A stretch of DNA of 64,000 nucleotides, from the NCBI RefSeq assembly GCF_002204795.1, contig NZ_NIXO01000012.1, forward strand, positions 1 through 64,000, given 5' to 3'. Origin of the DNA: Pseudomonas sp. K2I15. GTDB lineage: Bacteria > Pseudomonadota > Gammaproteobacteria > Pseudomonadales > Pseudomonadaceae. Each line of letters opens with the position of its first letter. Within the stretch, counting starts at the first letter, position 1. Below the pieces are notes generated by a model. The model did no database searches. It was not told where the DNA came from and saw only the letters and a program-made list of their open reading frames with translations. Made by a program: the position numbers and the translations under genes. This document shows, piece after piece, positions 36,377-45,776 of the stretch.

Positions 36377-37090
36377 TCACCCCAGCACAGCCTGCCTCAC
36401 CTGTTTCTCAAGCTCCACCTTCAACCCCGGCTCCAACTTAAGCTGCCGCGCCAGCTCATCAAGGTAAGACTTCTCCATGAAGCTCTCCTCATCCACCAAC
36501 ATCACACTGGCGATATACATCTCGGCAGCCATCTCCGGCGTACTGGCCGCCCGCGCCACATCAGCCGGATCCAGCGGCTTGTTGAGTTCAGCGTGCAACC
36601 AATGCTGCAACTCCTGATCATTATCCAGCTTCACAAACTCCCCTTCGATCAACGCCCGCTCACGCTCGTCCACATGCCCATCCGCCTTGGCCGCCGCTAC
36701 CAACGCCTTCAAGATCGCCTGGCTGTGCAGCTCAACCTGCGCCGCCGGCAAGCGATCGATGGTTTGCGGCTCACCCTGGGGCGCACTGGCCTGCTGCGCC
36801 TGCCAATTGCCATACGCCTTATAGGCAATCACCCCCAAAGCCGCCAACCCACCATACGTCAGCGCCTTGCCGCCAAACTTGCGAGCTTTCTTGTTGCCCA
36901 GCAGCAGACCCATGGCGCCGGCTGCCAGGGCACCACCACCCGCACCGCCGAGCAAACTGCCCAACCCACCGCTACCGAGCAAGCCACCAAGGGCACCTTT
37001 TTCCTCACCTTTACGCTGCCCACCAGCCTTGTTTTGCAACATGTCCTGGCCAGATTTGAGCAGTTGATCAAGCAATCCACGGGTATTCAT
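36377..37090 (-). CDS. DUF533 family protein (TerB-like)
   Basis: A 237-residue protein. It has an N-terminal Gly-rich region with hydrophobic stretches (about 33-65, GGLLGSGGLGSLLGG and onward; LTYGGLAALGVIAYKAY near 78-95) suggesting membrane association. A TerB/DUF533 helical domain follows (LKALVAAAKADGHVDERERALI; EMYIASVMLVDEES). TerB-like acidic domains bind metal in tellurite-resistance proteins; DUF533 (YebE) proteins themselves are uncharacterised. It stands beside the inverted-arm repeat and is divergent from the LysR gene. Confidence 0.88.
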   Translation of the reverse strand: MNTRGLLDQLLKSGQDMLQNKAGGQRKGEEKGALGGLLGSGGLGSLLGGAGGGALAAGAMGLLLGNKKARKFGGKALTYGGLAALGVIAYKAYGNWQAQQASAPQGEPQTIDRLPAAQVELHSQAILKALVAAAKADGHVDERERALIEGEFVKLDNDQELQHWLHAELNKPLDPADVARAASTPEMAAEMYIASVMLVDEESFMEKSYLDELARQLKLEPGLKVELEKQVRQAVLG

Positions 37091-37258
37091 TCACAGCCTC
37101 CAGAAACTCAAGTTCACAGGACCAATAGGCCCCCAGCGTAAAACTAAGTGCCAAAAACCCCCGATCTAGAGTGCTTCCAGATGTAACGCGCTTACCCCTC
37201 AATTAAAACGATATACACTCGAACAAATCTATAAAAACACCCCACTGGTAATTCCAGC

Positions 37259-38170
37259 ATGATGACCTTGCGTCAGATCCGTCACTTCATCGCCGTGGCC
37301 GAGACCGGCTCGATCTCCGCCGCCGCCCAGACCGCCTTCATCTCACAGTCCACCCTGACCCTGGCGATCCAGCAACTGGAACAGGAAATCGGCGTCAACC
37401 TGTTCAACCGCCATGCCAAGGGCATGACCCTGACCCACCAGGGCCACCAGTTCCTGCGCCAGGCGCACCTGATACTCGCCACGGTCGACAACGCCAAGCG
37501 CAGCCTGCAACAGAGCACCGACCAGGTCGCCGGGCAGTTGATCATCGGCGTAACCAGCCTGGTCGCCGGTTACTACCTGGCAGATTTGCTCACCCGCTTC
37601 CAGCGCGCTTACCCCAATGTCGAAATCCGCGTGATGGAAGACGAACGCCCCTACATCGAACACTTGTTGGTCAGCGGTGAAATCGACGTCGGCGTGCTGA
37701 TCCTCTCCAACCTCGAAGACCGCCACGCCCTGCAAACCGAAGTGCTCACCCACTCGCCCCACCGCCTGTGGCTGCCGGCCCAGCATCCGTTGCTGGAACA
37801 CGACAGCATCAACCTCGCCGATGTAGCCCGCGAGCCATTGATTCAGTTGAACGTCGATGAAATGGGCCACAACGCCCAACGCATGTGGACCGGCGCCGGA
37901 CTACAACCGCGCGTCACCTTGCGCACAGCCTCGACGGAAGCCGTACGAAGCCTGGTCGCCGCAGGCCTGGGCGTGTCGATCCAGCCAGACATGACCTACC
38001 GCCCTTGGTCCCTGGAGGGCGACATCATCGAGGCCCGACCGATTGCCGACCTCAGCCAAACCCTCGACGTGGGCCTGGCCTGGCGCCGGGGCACGGCGCG
38101 CCCGGCGCTGGTGGACCCGTTCCTGACGGTGGCCCGTGAACAGCCCCACCCACGCAAGCCATCTATTTAA
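37259..38170 (+). CDS. LysR-family transcriptional regulator of the polyamine locus
   Basis: A 303-residue LTTR with an N-terminal winged HTH (MTLRQIRHFIAVAETGSISAAAQ, LTLAIQQLEQEIGVNLFNR) and a C-terminal periplasmic-binding-like effector domain from about 90. It lies 103 bp upstream of the aldehyde dehydrogenase and importer genes and in the same direction, so it probably controls them, with a polyamine or aminoaldehyde as coinducer (inference). Both ATG 37259 and ATG 37262 are possible; the ribosome-binding site is weak. Confidence 0.9.
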   Translation: MMTLRQIRHFIAVAETGSISAAAQTAFISQSTLTLAIQQLEQEIGVNLFNRHAKGMTLTHQGHQFLRQAHLILATVDNAKRSLQQSTDQVAGQLIIGVTSLVAGYYLADLLTRFQRAYPNVEIRVMEDERPYIEHLLVSGEIDVGVLILSNLEDRHALQTEVLTHSPHRLWLPAQHPLLEHDSINLADVAREPLIQLNVDEMGHNAQRMWTGAGLQPRVTLRTASTEAVRSLVAAGLGVSIQPDMTYRPWSLEGDIIEARPIADLSQTLDVGLAWRRGTARPALVDPFLTVAREQPHPRKPSI

Positions 38171-38208
38171 TCGAATGCGGCTTTCAGTATTTAGTATTTG
38201 TTGACCTC

Positions 38209-38256
38209 GCGCCTGACCTCTAGTCTCTGCTCATCCCACAAGAGAAGGTCAGGCGC
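38209..38256. promoter_or_regulatory. perfect 11-bp inverted repeat in the aldehyde dehydrogenase leader
   Basis: gcgcctgacct (38209-38219) and aggtcaggcgc (38246-38256) are separated by 26 bases, 17 bp before the ATG. It could be a LysR-type or other operator, or an RNA hairpin covering the leader. Confidence 0.5.
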
Positions 38257-38273
38257 CTCGCACGAGAACAGCC

Positions 38274-39761
38274 ATGACCACACAAGAAAAGAGATCGCGA
38301 AAAATGTCTGGCGCGCCCACACCGCTGCTCACTGCGTTGCTGATCGACGGCGAACTGGTCCAGGGCCAGGGTTTTGTCGAGCCGATCATCAACCCGGCCA
38401 CCGGTGAAATCCTCACCCATATCGCCGAAGCCAGCACCGAGCAGGTTGAAGCCGCGATCCTCGCCGCCCACCGCGCCTTTGCCGGGTGGTCGCGGACCAC
38501 GCCCCAGCAGCGCTCGAATATTCTCCTGGGCATCGCCGATGCCATCGAAAAACAAGCCGACTACCTCGCCCGCCTCGAATCGCTGAATTGCGGCAAGCCG
38601 TTGCACCTGGCACGCCAGGACGATTTGAGCGCCACCGTCGATGTGTTCCGATTCTTCGCCGGTGCCGTGCGCTGCCAGACCGGGCAACTGAGCGGTGAAT
38701 ACCTGCCGGGCTACACCAGCATGGTGCGCCGCGATCCGATTGGCGTGGTCGCCTCGATTGCGCCGTGGAATTACCCGTTGATGATGGCCGCCTGGAAAAT
38801 CGCCCCGGCCTTGGCCGCCGGCAATACCCTGGTGTTCAAGCCGTCGGAACATACGCCGCTGTCGATCCTGGCCCTGGCGCCCGTACTGAGCCAATTGTTG
38901 CCGCGCGGGGTGATCAACATTCTGTGTGGCGGCGGCGAAGGCGTCGGCAGCCATTTGGTCAGCCACCCGAAGGTGCGCATGGTCTCGCTGACCGGCGATA
39001 TCGTCACCGGGCAAAAAATCCTCCAGGCCGCCTCCAAGACACTCAAGCGCACCCACCTGGAACTGGGCGGCAAGGCCCCGGTGATCGTGTGCAACGACGC
39101 CGACCTGCAAGCCGTGGTCGAAGGCGTGCGCGCCTACGGTTATTACAACGCCGGCCAGGACTGCACTGCCGCGTGCCGCATCTACGCCCAGGCCGGGATT
39201 CACGACAAGCTGGTGGCCGACCTCGGCGCCGCCGTCAGCAGCCTGCGCTTTGCCGGCAAGCGCGATGCCGACAACGAACTCGGTCCGCTGATCAGCACGC
39301 GCCAGCGCGACCGGGTGGCCAGTTTTGTCGAGCGCGCCCTCGGCCAGCCGCATATCGAACGCATCACCGGCGCTGCCGTGCATTCCGGCGCAGGCTTCTT
39401 CTACCAGCCAACGTTGCTGGCCGGTTGTAAACAGAATGATGAAATCGTGCAGCGCGAAGTGTTCGGCCCGGTGGTCACCGTGACCCGCTTCGACGAGCTG
39501 GAGCAGGCGGTGGACTGGGCCAACGACTCGGAATACGGCCTGGCCTCCTCCGTCTGGACCCAGAACCTGGACAAGGCCATGCAGGTGGCGTCGCGCCTGC
39601 AATACGGCTGCACCTGGATCAACAGTCATTTCATGCTGGTCAGCGAAATGCCCCACGGCGGCTTGAAGCGCTCGGGGTATGGGAAAGATCTGTCCAGTGA
39701 TTCGCTACAGGACTACAGCGTGGTGCGGCACATCATGGCGCGCCACGGCCAGCATCTTTAA
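38274..39761 (+). CDS. aminobutyraldehyde-type aldehyde dehydrogenase (paralogue 1)
   Basis: A 495-residue NAD(P)-dependent aldehyde dehydrogenase. Catalytic features are [10 protein letters not shown] (general-base Glu) and [12 protein letters not shown] (catalytic Cys); [14 protein letters not shown] is a cofactor-site segment. It is closely related to gamma-aminobutyraldehyde dehydrogenase PatD and to the second copy at 44162, but has an N-terminal extension of about 20 residues. Expected reaction: 4-aminobutanal (from putrescine or spermidine) or a related aminoaldehyde to the omega-amino acid. ATG 38304 is an alternative start. Confidence 0.88.
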   Translation: MTTQEKRSRKMSGAPTPLLTALLIDGELVQGQGFVEPIINPATGEILTHIAEASTEQVEAAILAAHRAFAGWSRTTPQQRSNILLGIADAIEKQADYLARLESLNCGKPLHLARQDDLSATVDVFRFFAGAVRCQTGQLSGEYLPGYTSMVRRDPIGVVASIAPWNYPLMMAAWKIAPALAAGNTLVFKPSEHTPLSILALAPVLSQLLPRGVINILCGGGEGVGSHLVSHPKVRMVSLTGDIVTGQKILQAASKTLKRTHLELGGKAPVIVCNDADLQAVVEGVRAYGYYNAGQDCTAACRIYAQAGIHDKLVADLGAAVSSLRFAGKRDADNELGPLISTRQRDRVASFVERALGQPHIERITGAAVHSGAGFFYQPTLLAGCKQNDEIVQREVFGPVVTVTRFDELEQAVDWANDSEYGLASSVWTQNLDKAMQVASRLQYGCTWINSHFMLVSEMPHGGLKRSGYGKDLSSDSLQDYSVVRHIMARHGQHL

Positions 39762-39833
39762 AACAACAACTACGCTCACGCACCACCAGCTGCAAAAACT
39801 GCCCCGACCATAATTAAAGAAGAGGGAACCCCC

Positions 39834-40985
39834 ATGTCTGCGCACAAGACCGCACTGCTCAGTGCCCTGACCACCGCGCTGCTGGCCAGTGTCAGCATCC
39901 AGGCCGCCGAACCGCTCAAGGCGGTGGGTGCCGGTGAAGGCCAGTTGGATATCGTCGCCTGGCCCGGCTATATCGAACGTGGCGAAAGCGACAAGAACTA
40001 CGACTGGGTCACCGGTTTCGAGAAAGAGACCGGCTGTAAGGTCAACGTCAAGACCGCCGCCACCTCCGATGAGATGGTGAGTTTGATGGCCAAGGGCGGC
40101 TACGACCTGGTCACCGCGTCGGGCGATGCCTCGTTGCGGCTGATCGGTGGCAAGCGCGTACAGCCGATCAACACGTCGCTGATCCCCAACTGGAAGAACA
40201 TCGACCCGCGCCTCAAGGACGCGCCGTGGTACGTGGTCGGCCAGCAGACGTACGGCACGCCGTACCAGTGGGGCCCGAACGTGTTGATGTACAACACCAA
40301 CGTGTTCAAGACCGCGCCCACCAGCTGGAACGTGGTGTTTGAAGCGCAGAACCTGCCCGATGGCAAGCCGAACAAAGGCCGTGTGCAAGCCTACGACGGC
40401 CCGATCTACATCGCCGATGCGGCGCTGTACCTCAAGGCCACCAAGCCGGAACTGGGCATCCAAAGCCCGTACGAGCTGACCGAAACCCAGTACAAGGCCG
40501 TGCTCGACCTGTTGCGCGCCCAGCAACCGTTGATCCACCGCTACTGGCACGACACCACCGTGCAAATGAGTGACTTCAAGAACGAAGGCGTGGTGGCCTC
40601 CAGCGCGTGGCCGTATCAGGTCAACGGCCTGGTGAACGAGAAGCAGCCGATTGCCTCGACCATTCCGAAGGAAGGCGCCACCGGCTGGGCAGACACCACC
40701 ATGCTGCACGCCGATGCCAAACACCCGAATTGCGCCTACAAGTGGATGGACTGGTCGCTGCAGCCGAAGGTCCAGGGTGATGTGGCCTCGTGGTTCGGTT
40801 CGCTGCCGGCGGTGCCCGCCGCGTGCAAAGAAAGTGAGCTGCTGGGTGCCGAGGGTTGCAAGACCAACGGTTTCGACCAGTTCGAGAAGATCGCCTTCTG
40901 GAAAACCCCGCAGGCTGAAGGCGGCAAGTTCGTGCCGTACAGCCGCTGGACCCAGGATTACATCGCGATCATGGGCGGCCGCTAA
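39834..40985 (+). CDS. polyamine ABC transporter substrate-binding protein (YdcS-like)
   Basis: A 383-residue periplasmic binding protein with a cleavable signal (core LSALTTALLASVSIQA, cleavage before AEPLKAVG) and a PotD/YdcS-like fold (LDIVAWPGYIERG; GYDLVTASGDASLR; WGPNVLMYNTNVF). It delivers a polyamine or related cation to the permeases encoded downstream. The order binding protein, ATPase, two permeases, aldehyde dehydrogenase equals E. coli ydcSTUV-patD. Ligand specificity is inferred from that context and from spdH. Confidence 0.9.
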   Translation: MSAHKTALLSALTTALLASVSIQAAEPLKAVGAGEGQLDIVAWPGYIERGESDKNYDWVTGFEKETGCKVNVKTAATSDEMVSLMAKGGYDLVTASGDASLRLIGGKRVQPINTSLIPNWKNIDPRLKDAPWYVVGQQTYGTPYQWGPNVLMYNTNVFKTAPTSWNVVFEAQNLPDGKPNKGRVQAYDGPIYIADAALYLKATKPELGIQSPYELTETQYKAVLDLLRAQQPLIHRYWHDTTVQMSDFKNEGVVASSAWPYQVNGLVNEKQPIASTIPKEGATGWADTTMLHADAKHPNCAYKWMDWSLQPKVQGDVASWFGSLPAVPAACKESELLGAEGCKTNGFDQFEKIAFWKTPQAEGGKFVPYSRWTQDYIAIMGGR

Positions 40986-41023
40986 GCACTCCCAGGCGAC
41001 ACAGGCCCCATGTGGGAGGGCTT

Positions 41024-41113
41024 ATGTGGGAGCTGGCTTGCCTGCGATAGCATCACCTCGGTCTAGCTGAAAGACCGAGGAGCCTGCATCGCGGGCAAGC
41101 CCGGCTCCCACAC
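41024..41113. repeat. REPIN between binding-protein and ATPase genes
   Basis: Inverted copies of tgtgggagctggcttgcctgcga / gcgggcaagcccggctcccaca, separated by about 45 bp. It may let the binding-protein mRNA segment be more abundant than the membrane components. Confidence 0.85.
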
Positions 41114-41219
41114 AAGAGTTCCCACATTTGAACCGGGTCGCCCTCAACACCGCGTTAATTTTTTCAGAAGTCCAGGCCGGGCCGCTGCGACGACCCGTAC
41201 CTTTTTGGAGCACCGCACC

Positions 41220-42254
41220 ATGACGCTTGCAGTCCAATTCACCCACGTTTCCCGTCAGTTCGGCGAAGTGAAAGCCGTTGACCGGGTTTCCATCGATATC
41301 CAGGACGGCGAGTTTTTTTCCATGCTCGGCCCTTCCGGCTCGGGCAAAACCACGTGCCTGCGCCTGATCGCCGGCTTCGAGCAACCGAGTGCCGGCTCCA
41401 TCCGTATTCACGGTGAAGAAGCCGCCGGTTTGCCGCCTTATCAGCGTGACGTGAACACTGTGTTCCAGGATTACGCGCTGTTCCCCCACATGAACGTGCG
41501 GGACAACGTGGCCTACGGCCTGAAAGTCAAAGGCGTGGGCAAGACCGAACGCCTCAAGCGTGCCGAAGAAACCCTGGGCATGGTTGCCCTCGGCGGCTAC
41601 GGCGACCGCAAGCCGGTGCAACTCTCCGGTGGTCAGCGTCAACGTGTGGCCCTGGCACGTGCACTGGTCAATCGCCCTCGCGTGCTGCTGCTCGACGAGC
41701 CGCTCGGCGCACTCGACCTGAAGCTGCGCGAACAGATGCAAAGCGAGCTGAAGAAGCTGCAACGCCAGCTCGGCATCACCTTCATTTTCGTGACCCACGA
41801 CCAGACCGAAGCGCTGTCGATGTCCGACCGCGTGGCCGTGTTCAACAAGGGCCGCATCGAACAGGTCGACACCCCGCGCAACCTGTACATGAAACCCGCC
41901 ACCACCTTCGTCGCCGAGTTCGTCGGCACCTCCAACGTGATTCAGGGCGAGCTGGCGCAACGCTTGAGCGGTAACCCGCAGCCGTTCTCGATCCGTCCGG
42001 AACACGTGCGTTTCGCCGAAGGCCCGCTGGGCACTGGCGAAGTGGAAGTCAGCGGCCTGCTGCATGACATCCAGTACCAAGGCAGCGCCACCCGCTATGA
42101 GCTGAAACTGGAAAACGGCCAGGCCCTGAACATCAGCCAGGCCAACAACCAATGGCTGGACACCACCGCCGGGCACCAAGTCGGCCAGTCCATCACCGCG
42201 CGCTGGGCGCGGGAAGCCATGACGCCGTTGACCGACATCGCAGGCGAGGTGTGA
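41220..42254 (+). CDS. polyamine ABC transporter ATPase (YdcT/PotA-like)
   Basis: A 344-residue ABC ATPase. Walker A is GPSGSGKTT (37-45), the Q-loop lies in FQDYALFPHM, the signature is LSGGQRQR and Walker B VLLLDEPLGALD; a C-terminal TOBE-type domain includes SIRPEHVRF. It energises the two permeases. ATG 41220 has TTTGGAG about nine bases upstream; the longer frame would add five residues. It ends one base before the next gene, so translational coupling is likely. Confidence 0.95.
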   Translation: MTLAVQFTHVSRQFGEVKAVDRVSIDIQDGEFFSMLGPSGSGKTTCLRLIAGFEQPSAGSIRIHGEEAAGLPPYQRDVNTVFQDYALFPHMNVRDNVAYGLKVKGVGKTERLKRAEETLGMVALGGYGDRKPVQLSGGQRQRVALARALVNRPRVLLLDEPLGALDLKLREQMQSELKKLQRQLGITFIFVTHDQTEALSMSDRVAVFNKGRIEQVDTPRNLYMKPATTFVAEFVGTSNVIQGELAQRLSGNPQPFSIRPEHVRFAEGPLGTGEVEVSGLLHDIQYQGSATRYELKLENGQALNISQANNQWLDTTAGHQVGQSITARWAREAMTPLTDIAGEV

Positions 42255-42255
42255 C

Positions 42256-43185
42256 ATGAGCCTGGCCCTGTCCCAACCCCCGATGCGCAGGTTCTCCAAC
42301 CTGCTGTACAAGAAGCCCAACCTGTACCTGTCGCTGCTGCTGGTGCCGCCGCTGATCTGGTTCGGCGCAATCTATCTGGGTTCGTTGCTGACCCTGCTGT
42401 GGCAAGGGTTCTATACCTTTGACGACTTCACCATGGCCGTCACACCGGACCTGACCCTGGCCAACTTCGCCGCGCTGTTCCAGCCGTCGAACTTCGACAT
42501 CATCGTGCGCACCTTGAGCATGGCGATTGTGGTGTCGATCGCCAGCGCCATCGTCGCGTTCCCCATCGCCTATTACATGGCGCGCTACACCACGGGCAAG
42601 ACCAAGGCGTTTTTCTACATCGCGGTGATGATGCCGATGTGGGCCAGCTACATCGTCAAGGCCTACGCCTGGACCTTGCTGCTGGCCAAGGGCGGCGTGG
42701 CGCAGTGGTTCGTGCAGCACCTGGGCCTGGAGCCGGTGTTGCAATTCATCATGGGCATCCCCGGCGTGGGCGGCAGCACCTTGAGCACCTCGCACCTGGG
42801 GCGGTTCATGGTGTTTGTGTACATCTGGCTGCCGTTCATGATTTTGCCGATCCAGGCGTCACTTGAGCGTTTGCCGCCGTCGTTGCTGCAAGCCTCGGCA
42901 GACCTGGGCGCCAAACCGCGCCAGACCTTCATGCAAGTGATTTTACCGCTGTCGGTGCCGGGGATTGCAGCGGGTTCGATCTTCACGTTCTCGCTGACCC
43001 TGGGCGACTTCATCGTGCCGCAACTGGTGGGCCCGCCCGGCTACTTCGTGGGCGGCATGGTGTACGCGCAGCAAGGCGCTATCGGCAACATGCCCATGGC
43101 CGCTGCATTCACCTTGGTGCCGATCGTGCTGATCGCGGTTTACCTGTCCATCGTCAAACGCCTGGGGGCCTTCGATGCACTCTGA
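42256..43185 (+). CDS. polyamine ABC transporter permease 1 (YdcU/PotB-like)
   Basis: A 309-residue inner-membrane permease with about six hydrophobic segments (first near 22-45, [20 protein letters not shown]). The cytoplasmic EAA-type loop for ATPase contact is [24 protein letters not shown]. It ends with [11 protein letters not shown] and overlaps the next permease by 11 bp. Confidence 0.93.
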   Translation: MSLALSQPPMRRFSNLLYKKPNLYLSLLLVPPLIWFGAIYLGSLLTLLWQGFYTFDDFTMAVTPDLTLANFAALFQPSNFDIIVRTLSMAIVVSIASAIVAFPIAYYMARYTTGKTKAFFYIAVMMPMWASYIVKAYAWTLLLAKGGVAQWFVQHLGLEPVLQFIMGIPGVGGSTLSTSHLGRFMVFVYIWLPFMILPIQASLERLPPSLLQASADLGAKPRQTFMQVILPLSVPGIAAGSIFTFSLTLGDFIVPQLVGPPGYFVGGMVYAQQGAIGNMPMAAAFTLVPIVLIAVYLSIVKRLGAFDAL

Positions 43186-43984
43186 AAAAGCTTCGTGGAG
43201 CCTGAAAATCGCGGCGTGGGGCGGGTTGGTTTTCCTGCACTTCCCGATCCTGATCATCTTCCTCTACGCCTTCAACACCGAAGAAGCGGCGTTCAGCTTT
43301 CCGCCCCAGGGCTTCACCCTGAAGTGGTTCAGCGTGGCCTTCTCGCGGCCGGACGTACTGGAAGCGATCAAGCTGTCGCTGCAAATCGCCTCGATCGCGA
43401 CGCTGATTGCCATGGTGCTCGGCACCCTGGCCTCGGCGGCGTTGTATCGCCGGGAGTTTTTCGGCAAGCAAGGCATCTCGCTGATGCTGATCCTGCCGAT
43501 TGCACTGCCGGGGATCATCACCGGTATCGCGCTGCTGGCCACCTTCAAGACATTGGGCATTGAGCCGGGGATGTTCACCATCATCGTCGGCCACGCGACC
43601 TTCTGCGTGGTGATCGTCTACAACAACGTGATTGCGCGTTTGCGCCGCACTTCCCACAGCCTGATCGAAGCCTCGATGGACCTTGGTGCCGACGGCTGGC
43701 AAACCTTCCGCTACATCATCATGCCCAACCTCGGCTCGGCGTTGCTGGCCGGCGGCATGCTGGCGTTTGCGCTGTCGTTCGACGAAATCATCGTCACCAC
43801 CTTCACCGCCGGCCACGAGCGCACCTTGCCGCTGTGGCTGCTTAACCAGTTGAGCCGGCCACGGGATGTGCCGGTGACCAACGTGGTGGCAATGCTGGTG
43901 ATGATCGTGACGATGTTCCCGATTCTGGGTGCCTATTACCTCACCCGCGGCGGCGAAAGCGTGGCCGGTAGCGGCGGTAAATAA
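43175..43984 (+). CDS. polyamine ABC transporter permease 2 (YdcV/PotC-like)
   Basis: A 269-residue inner-membrane permease with six hydrophobic segments ([18 protein letters not shown] at the start). The EAA loop is [21 protein letters not shown]. It forms a heterodimer with permease 1 and starts inside its 3' end. A REPIN (44022-44109) follows, before the aldehyde dehydrogenase gene. Confidence 0.93.
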   Translation: MHSEKASWSLKIAAWGGLVFLHFPILIIFLYAFNTEEAAFSFPPQGFTLKWFSVAFSRPDVLEAIKLSLQIASIATLIAMVLGTLASAALYRREFFGKQGISLMLILPIALPGIITGIALLATFKTLGIEPGMFTIIVGHATFCVVIVYNNVIARLRRTSHSLIEASMDLGADGWQTFRYIIMPNLGSALLAGGMLAFALSFDEIIVTTFTAGHERTLPLWLLNQLSRPRDVPVTNVVAMLVMIVTMFPILGAYYLTRGGESVAGSGGK

Positions 43985-44021
43985 CTGACAACACATTGCC
44001 ACTGAAGGAATGAGATTCAAA

Positions 44022-44109
44022 TGTGGGAGCGGGCTTGCTCGCGAAAGCGGTGGATCAGGCACAACTTTTTCGCTGACACACCGCTTTCGCGAGCAAGCCC
44101 GCTCCCACA
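44022..44109. repeat. REPIN
   Basis: tgtgggagcgggcttgctcg and its inverted partner, each continued by cgaaagcggtg/caccgctttcg, lie between permease 2 and patD. Confidence 0.9.
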
Positions 44110-44161
44110 GTTGAGCCGATTTTTTCAGGGAAAACGCGATAGCTTCAAGGAGAACTGAACC

Positions 44162-45586
44162 ATGCAAACCAAACTGCTGATCAACGGCCATCTGGTCGAA
44201 GGTGAAGGCCCGGCGCAGCCGGTGTTCAACCCGGCGCTGGGCCGGGTGCTGGTAGAGATCAAGGAAGCCAGCGAAGCCCAGGTCGACGCCGCCGTGCGTG
44301 CCGCCGACAGCGCCTTTGAAGGCTGGTCGCAAACCCCGCCCAAAGACCGCTCGCTGCTGCTGCTCAAACTCGCCGACGCCATCGAAGCCCACGGCGAAGA
44401 GCTGGCCAAGCTTGAGTCGGACAACTGCGGCAAACCCTACAGCGCCGCGCTGAACGACGAGATCCCGGCGGTGGCCGACGTGTTCCGCTTCTTCGCCGGC
44501 GCCAGCCGCTGCATGAGCGGTTCGGCCGGCGGTGAATACTTGCCAGGCCACACCTCGATGATCCGTCGCGACCCGGTGGGCGTGATCGCCTCCATCGCGC
44601 CGTGGAACTACCCACTGATGATGGTTGCCTGGAAAATCGCCCCGGCCCTGGCCGCCGGTAATACCGTGGTGCTCAAGCCGTCGGAACAAACCCCGCTGAC
44701 CGCGTTGCGTTTGGTGGAGCTGGCCGCTGAAATTTTCCCGGCCGGTGTACTTAACCTGGTGTTTGGCCGTGGGCCGAGCGTGGGCAGCCCGCTGGTGAAT
44801 CATCCGAAAGTGCGCATGGTGTCGCTGACGGGTTCGATTGCCACCGGCGCCACTATCATTTCCAGCACCGCCGACAGCGTCAAACGCATGCACATGGAAC
44901 TGGGCGGCAAGGCGCCGGTAATCATCTTCAACGACGCTGATATCGACGCGGCCGTGGAAGGTATTCGCACCTTTGGTTTCTACAACGCAGGCCAGGACTG
45001 CACCGCTGCATGCCGGATTTATGCACAGGCTGATATCTACGACGCGTTCGTCGAGAAGCTCGGCGCGGCCGTGGCCAGCATCAAATACGGTTTGCAGGAT
45101 GACCCGGCCACCGAGCTGGGCCCGCTGATTACCGCGCAGCACCGTGACCGTGTGGCCGGGTTTGTGGAGCGCGCCGTGGCGCAATCCCATATCCGCCTGA
45201 TCACCGGCGGCAAGGCGGTGGAAGGCAACGGGTTCTTCTTTGAGCCAACAGTATTGGCCGACGCGCAGCAGGACGACGAGATCGTGCGCCGTGAGGTGTT
45301 CGGGCCGGTGGTGTCGGTAACCAAATTCAACGACGAGGCGCAGGTATTGGCCTGGGCCAACGACTCGGACTACGGCCTGGCGTCATCCGTCTGGACCGCC
45401 GACGTCGGCCGCGCCCATCGCCTGGCTGCGCGCCTGCAGTACGGCTGCACCTGGGTGAATACCCACTTCATGCTGGTCAGCGAAATGCCTCACGGCGGTC
45501 AGAAACTGTCTGGCTATGGCAAGGACATGTCCATGTATGGCCTGGAGGACTACACCACCGTCCGCCATGTGATGTTCAAGCACTGA
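44162..45586 (+). CDS. patD: gamma-aminobutyraldehyde dehydrogenase (PatD-like)
   Basis: A 474-residue aldehyde dehydrogenase of the same length as E. coli PatD, with the same start pattern ([16 protein letters not shown]). Catalytic Cys is in [12 protein letters not shown], general-base Glu in [10 protein letters not shown], and the end is [16 protein letters not shown]. It oxidises 4-aminobutanal (in equilibrium with 1-pyrroline) to GABA in the cytoplasm. It is a diverged paralogue of the gene at 38274. AAGGAG stands before the ATG. Confidence 0.93.
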   Translation: MQTKLLINGHLVEGEGPAQPVFNPALGRVLVEIKEASEAQVDAAVRAADSAFEGWSQTPPKDRSLLLLKLADAIEAHGEELAKLESDNCGKPYSAALNDEIPAVADVFRFFAGASRCMSGSAGGEYLPGHTSMIRRDPVGVIASIAPWNYPLMMVAWKIAPALAAGNTVVLKPSEQTPLTALRLVELAAEIFPAGVLNLVFGRGPSVGSPLVNHPKVRMVSLTGSIATGATIISSTADSVKRMHMELGGKAPVIIFNDADIDAAVEGIRTFGFYNAGQDCTAACRIYAQADIYDAFVEKLGAAVASIKYGLQDDPATELGPLITAQHRDRVAGFVERAVAQSHIRLITGGKAVEGNGFFFEPTVLADAQQDDEIVRREVFGPVVSVTKFNDEAQVLAWANDSDYGLASSVWTADVGRAHRLAARLQYGCTWVNTHFMLVSEMPHGGQKLSGYGKDMSMYGLEDYTTVRHVMFKH

Positions 45587-45614
45587 CCCTTTACCCCTGT
45601 CGAAGCGAGCTCAC

Positions 45615-45725
45615 TGTGGCGAGGGAGCTTGCTCCCGCTGGGCTGCGTAGCGGCCCCAAAAATCCTGGGAGCGCTTCGCACTGGAGCGCCAGCCAGGTCC
45701 AGCGGGAGCAAGCTCCCTCGCCACA
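45615..45725. repeat. REPIN, gtggcgaggg type
   Basis: Inverted arms tgtggcgagggagcttgctcc with a ggctgcg-like inner part lie between patD and spdH. Confidence 0.88.
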
Positions 45726-45776
45726 ACAGCACGCTCCTACAGGGATCTCATAACAATAAATAATTCGCAGGTTCCC

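Noticed and set aside
35583..36380. Short frames inside the inverted-arm element
   Set aside because: They lie in repeat sequence, appear in both arms and have no ribosome-binding site, so I call them repeat-derived, not genes.
43154..45190. A minus-strand frame of about 678 codons opposite permease 2 and patD
   Set aside because: Shadow of well-identified genes; composition and lack of motifs argue against coding.
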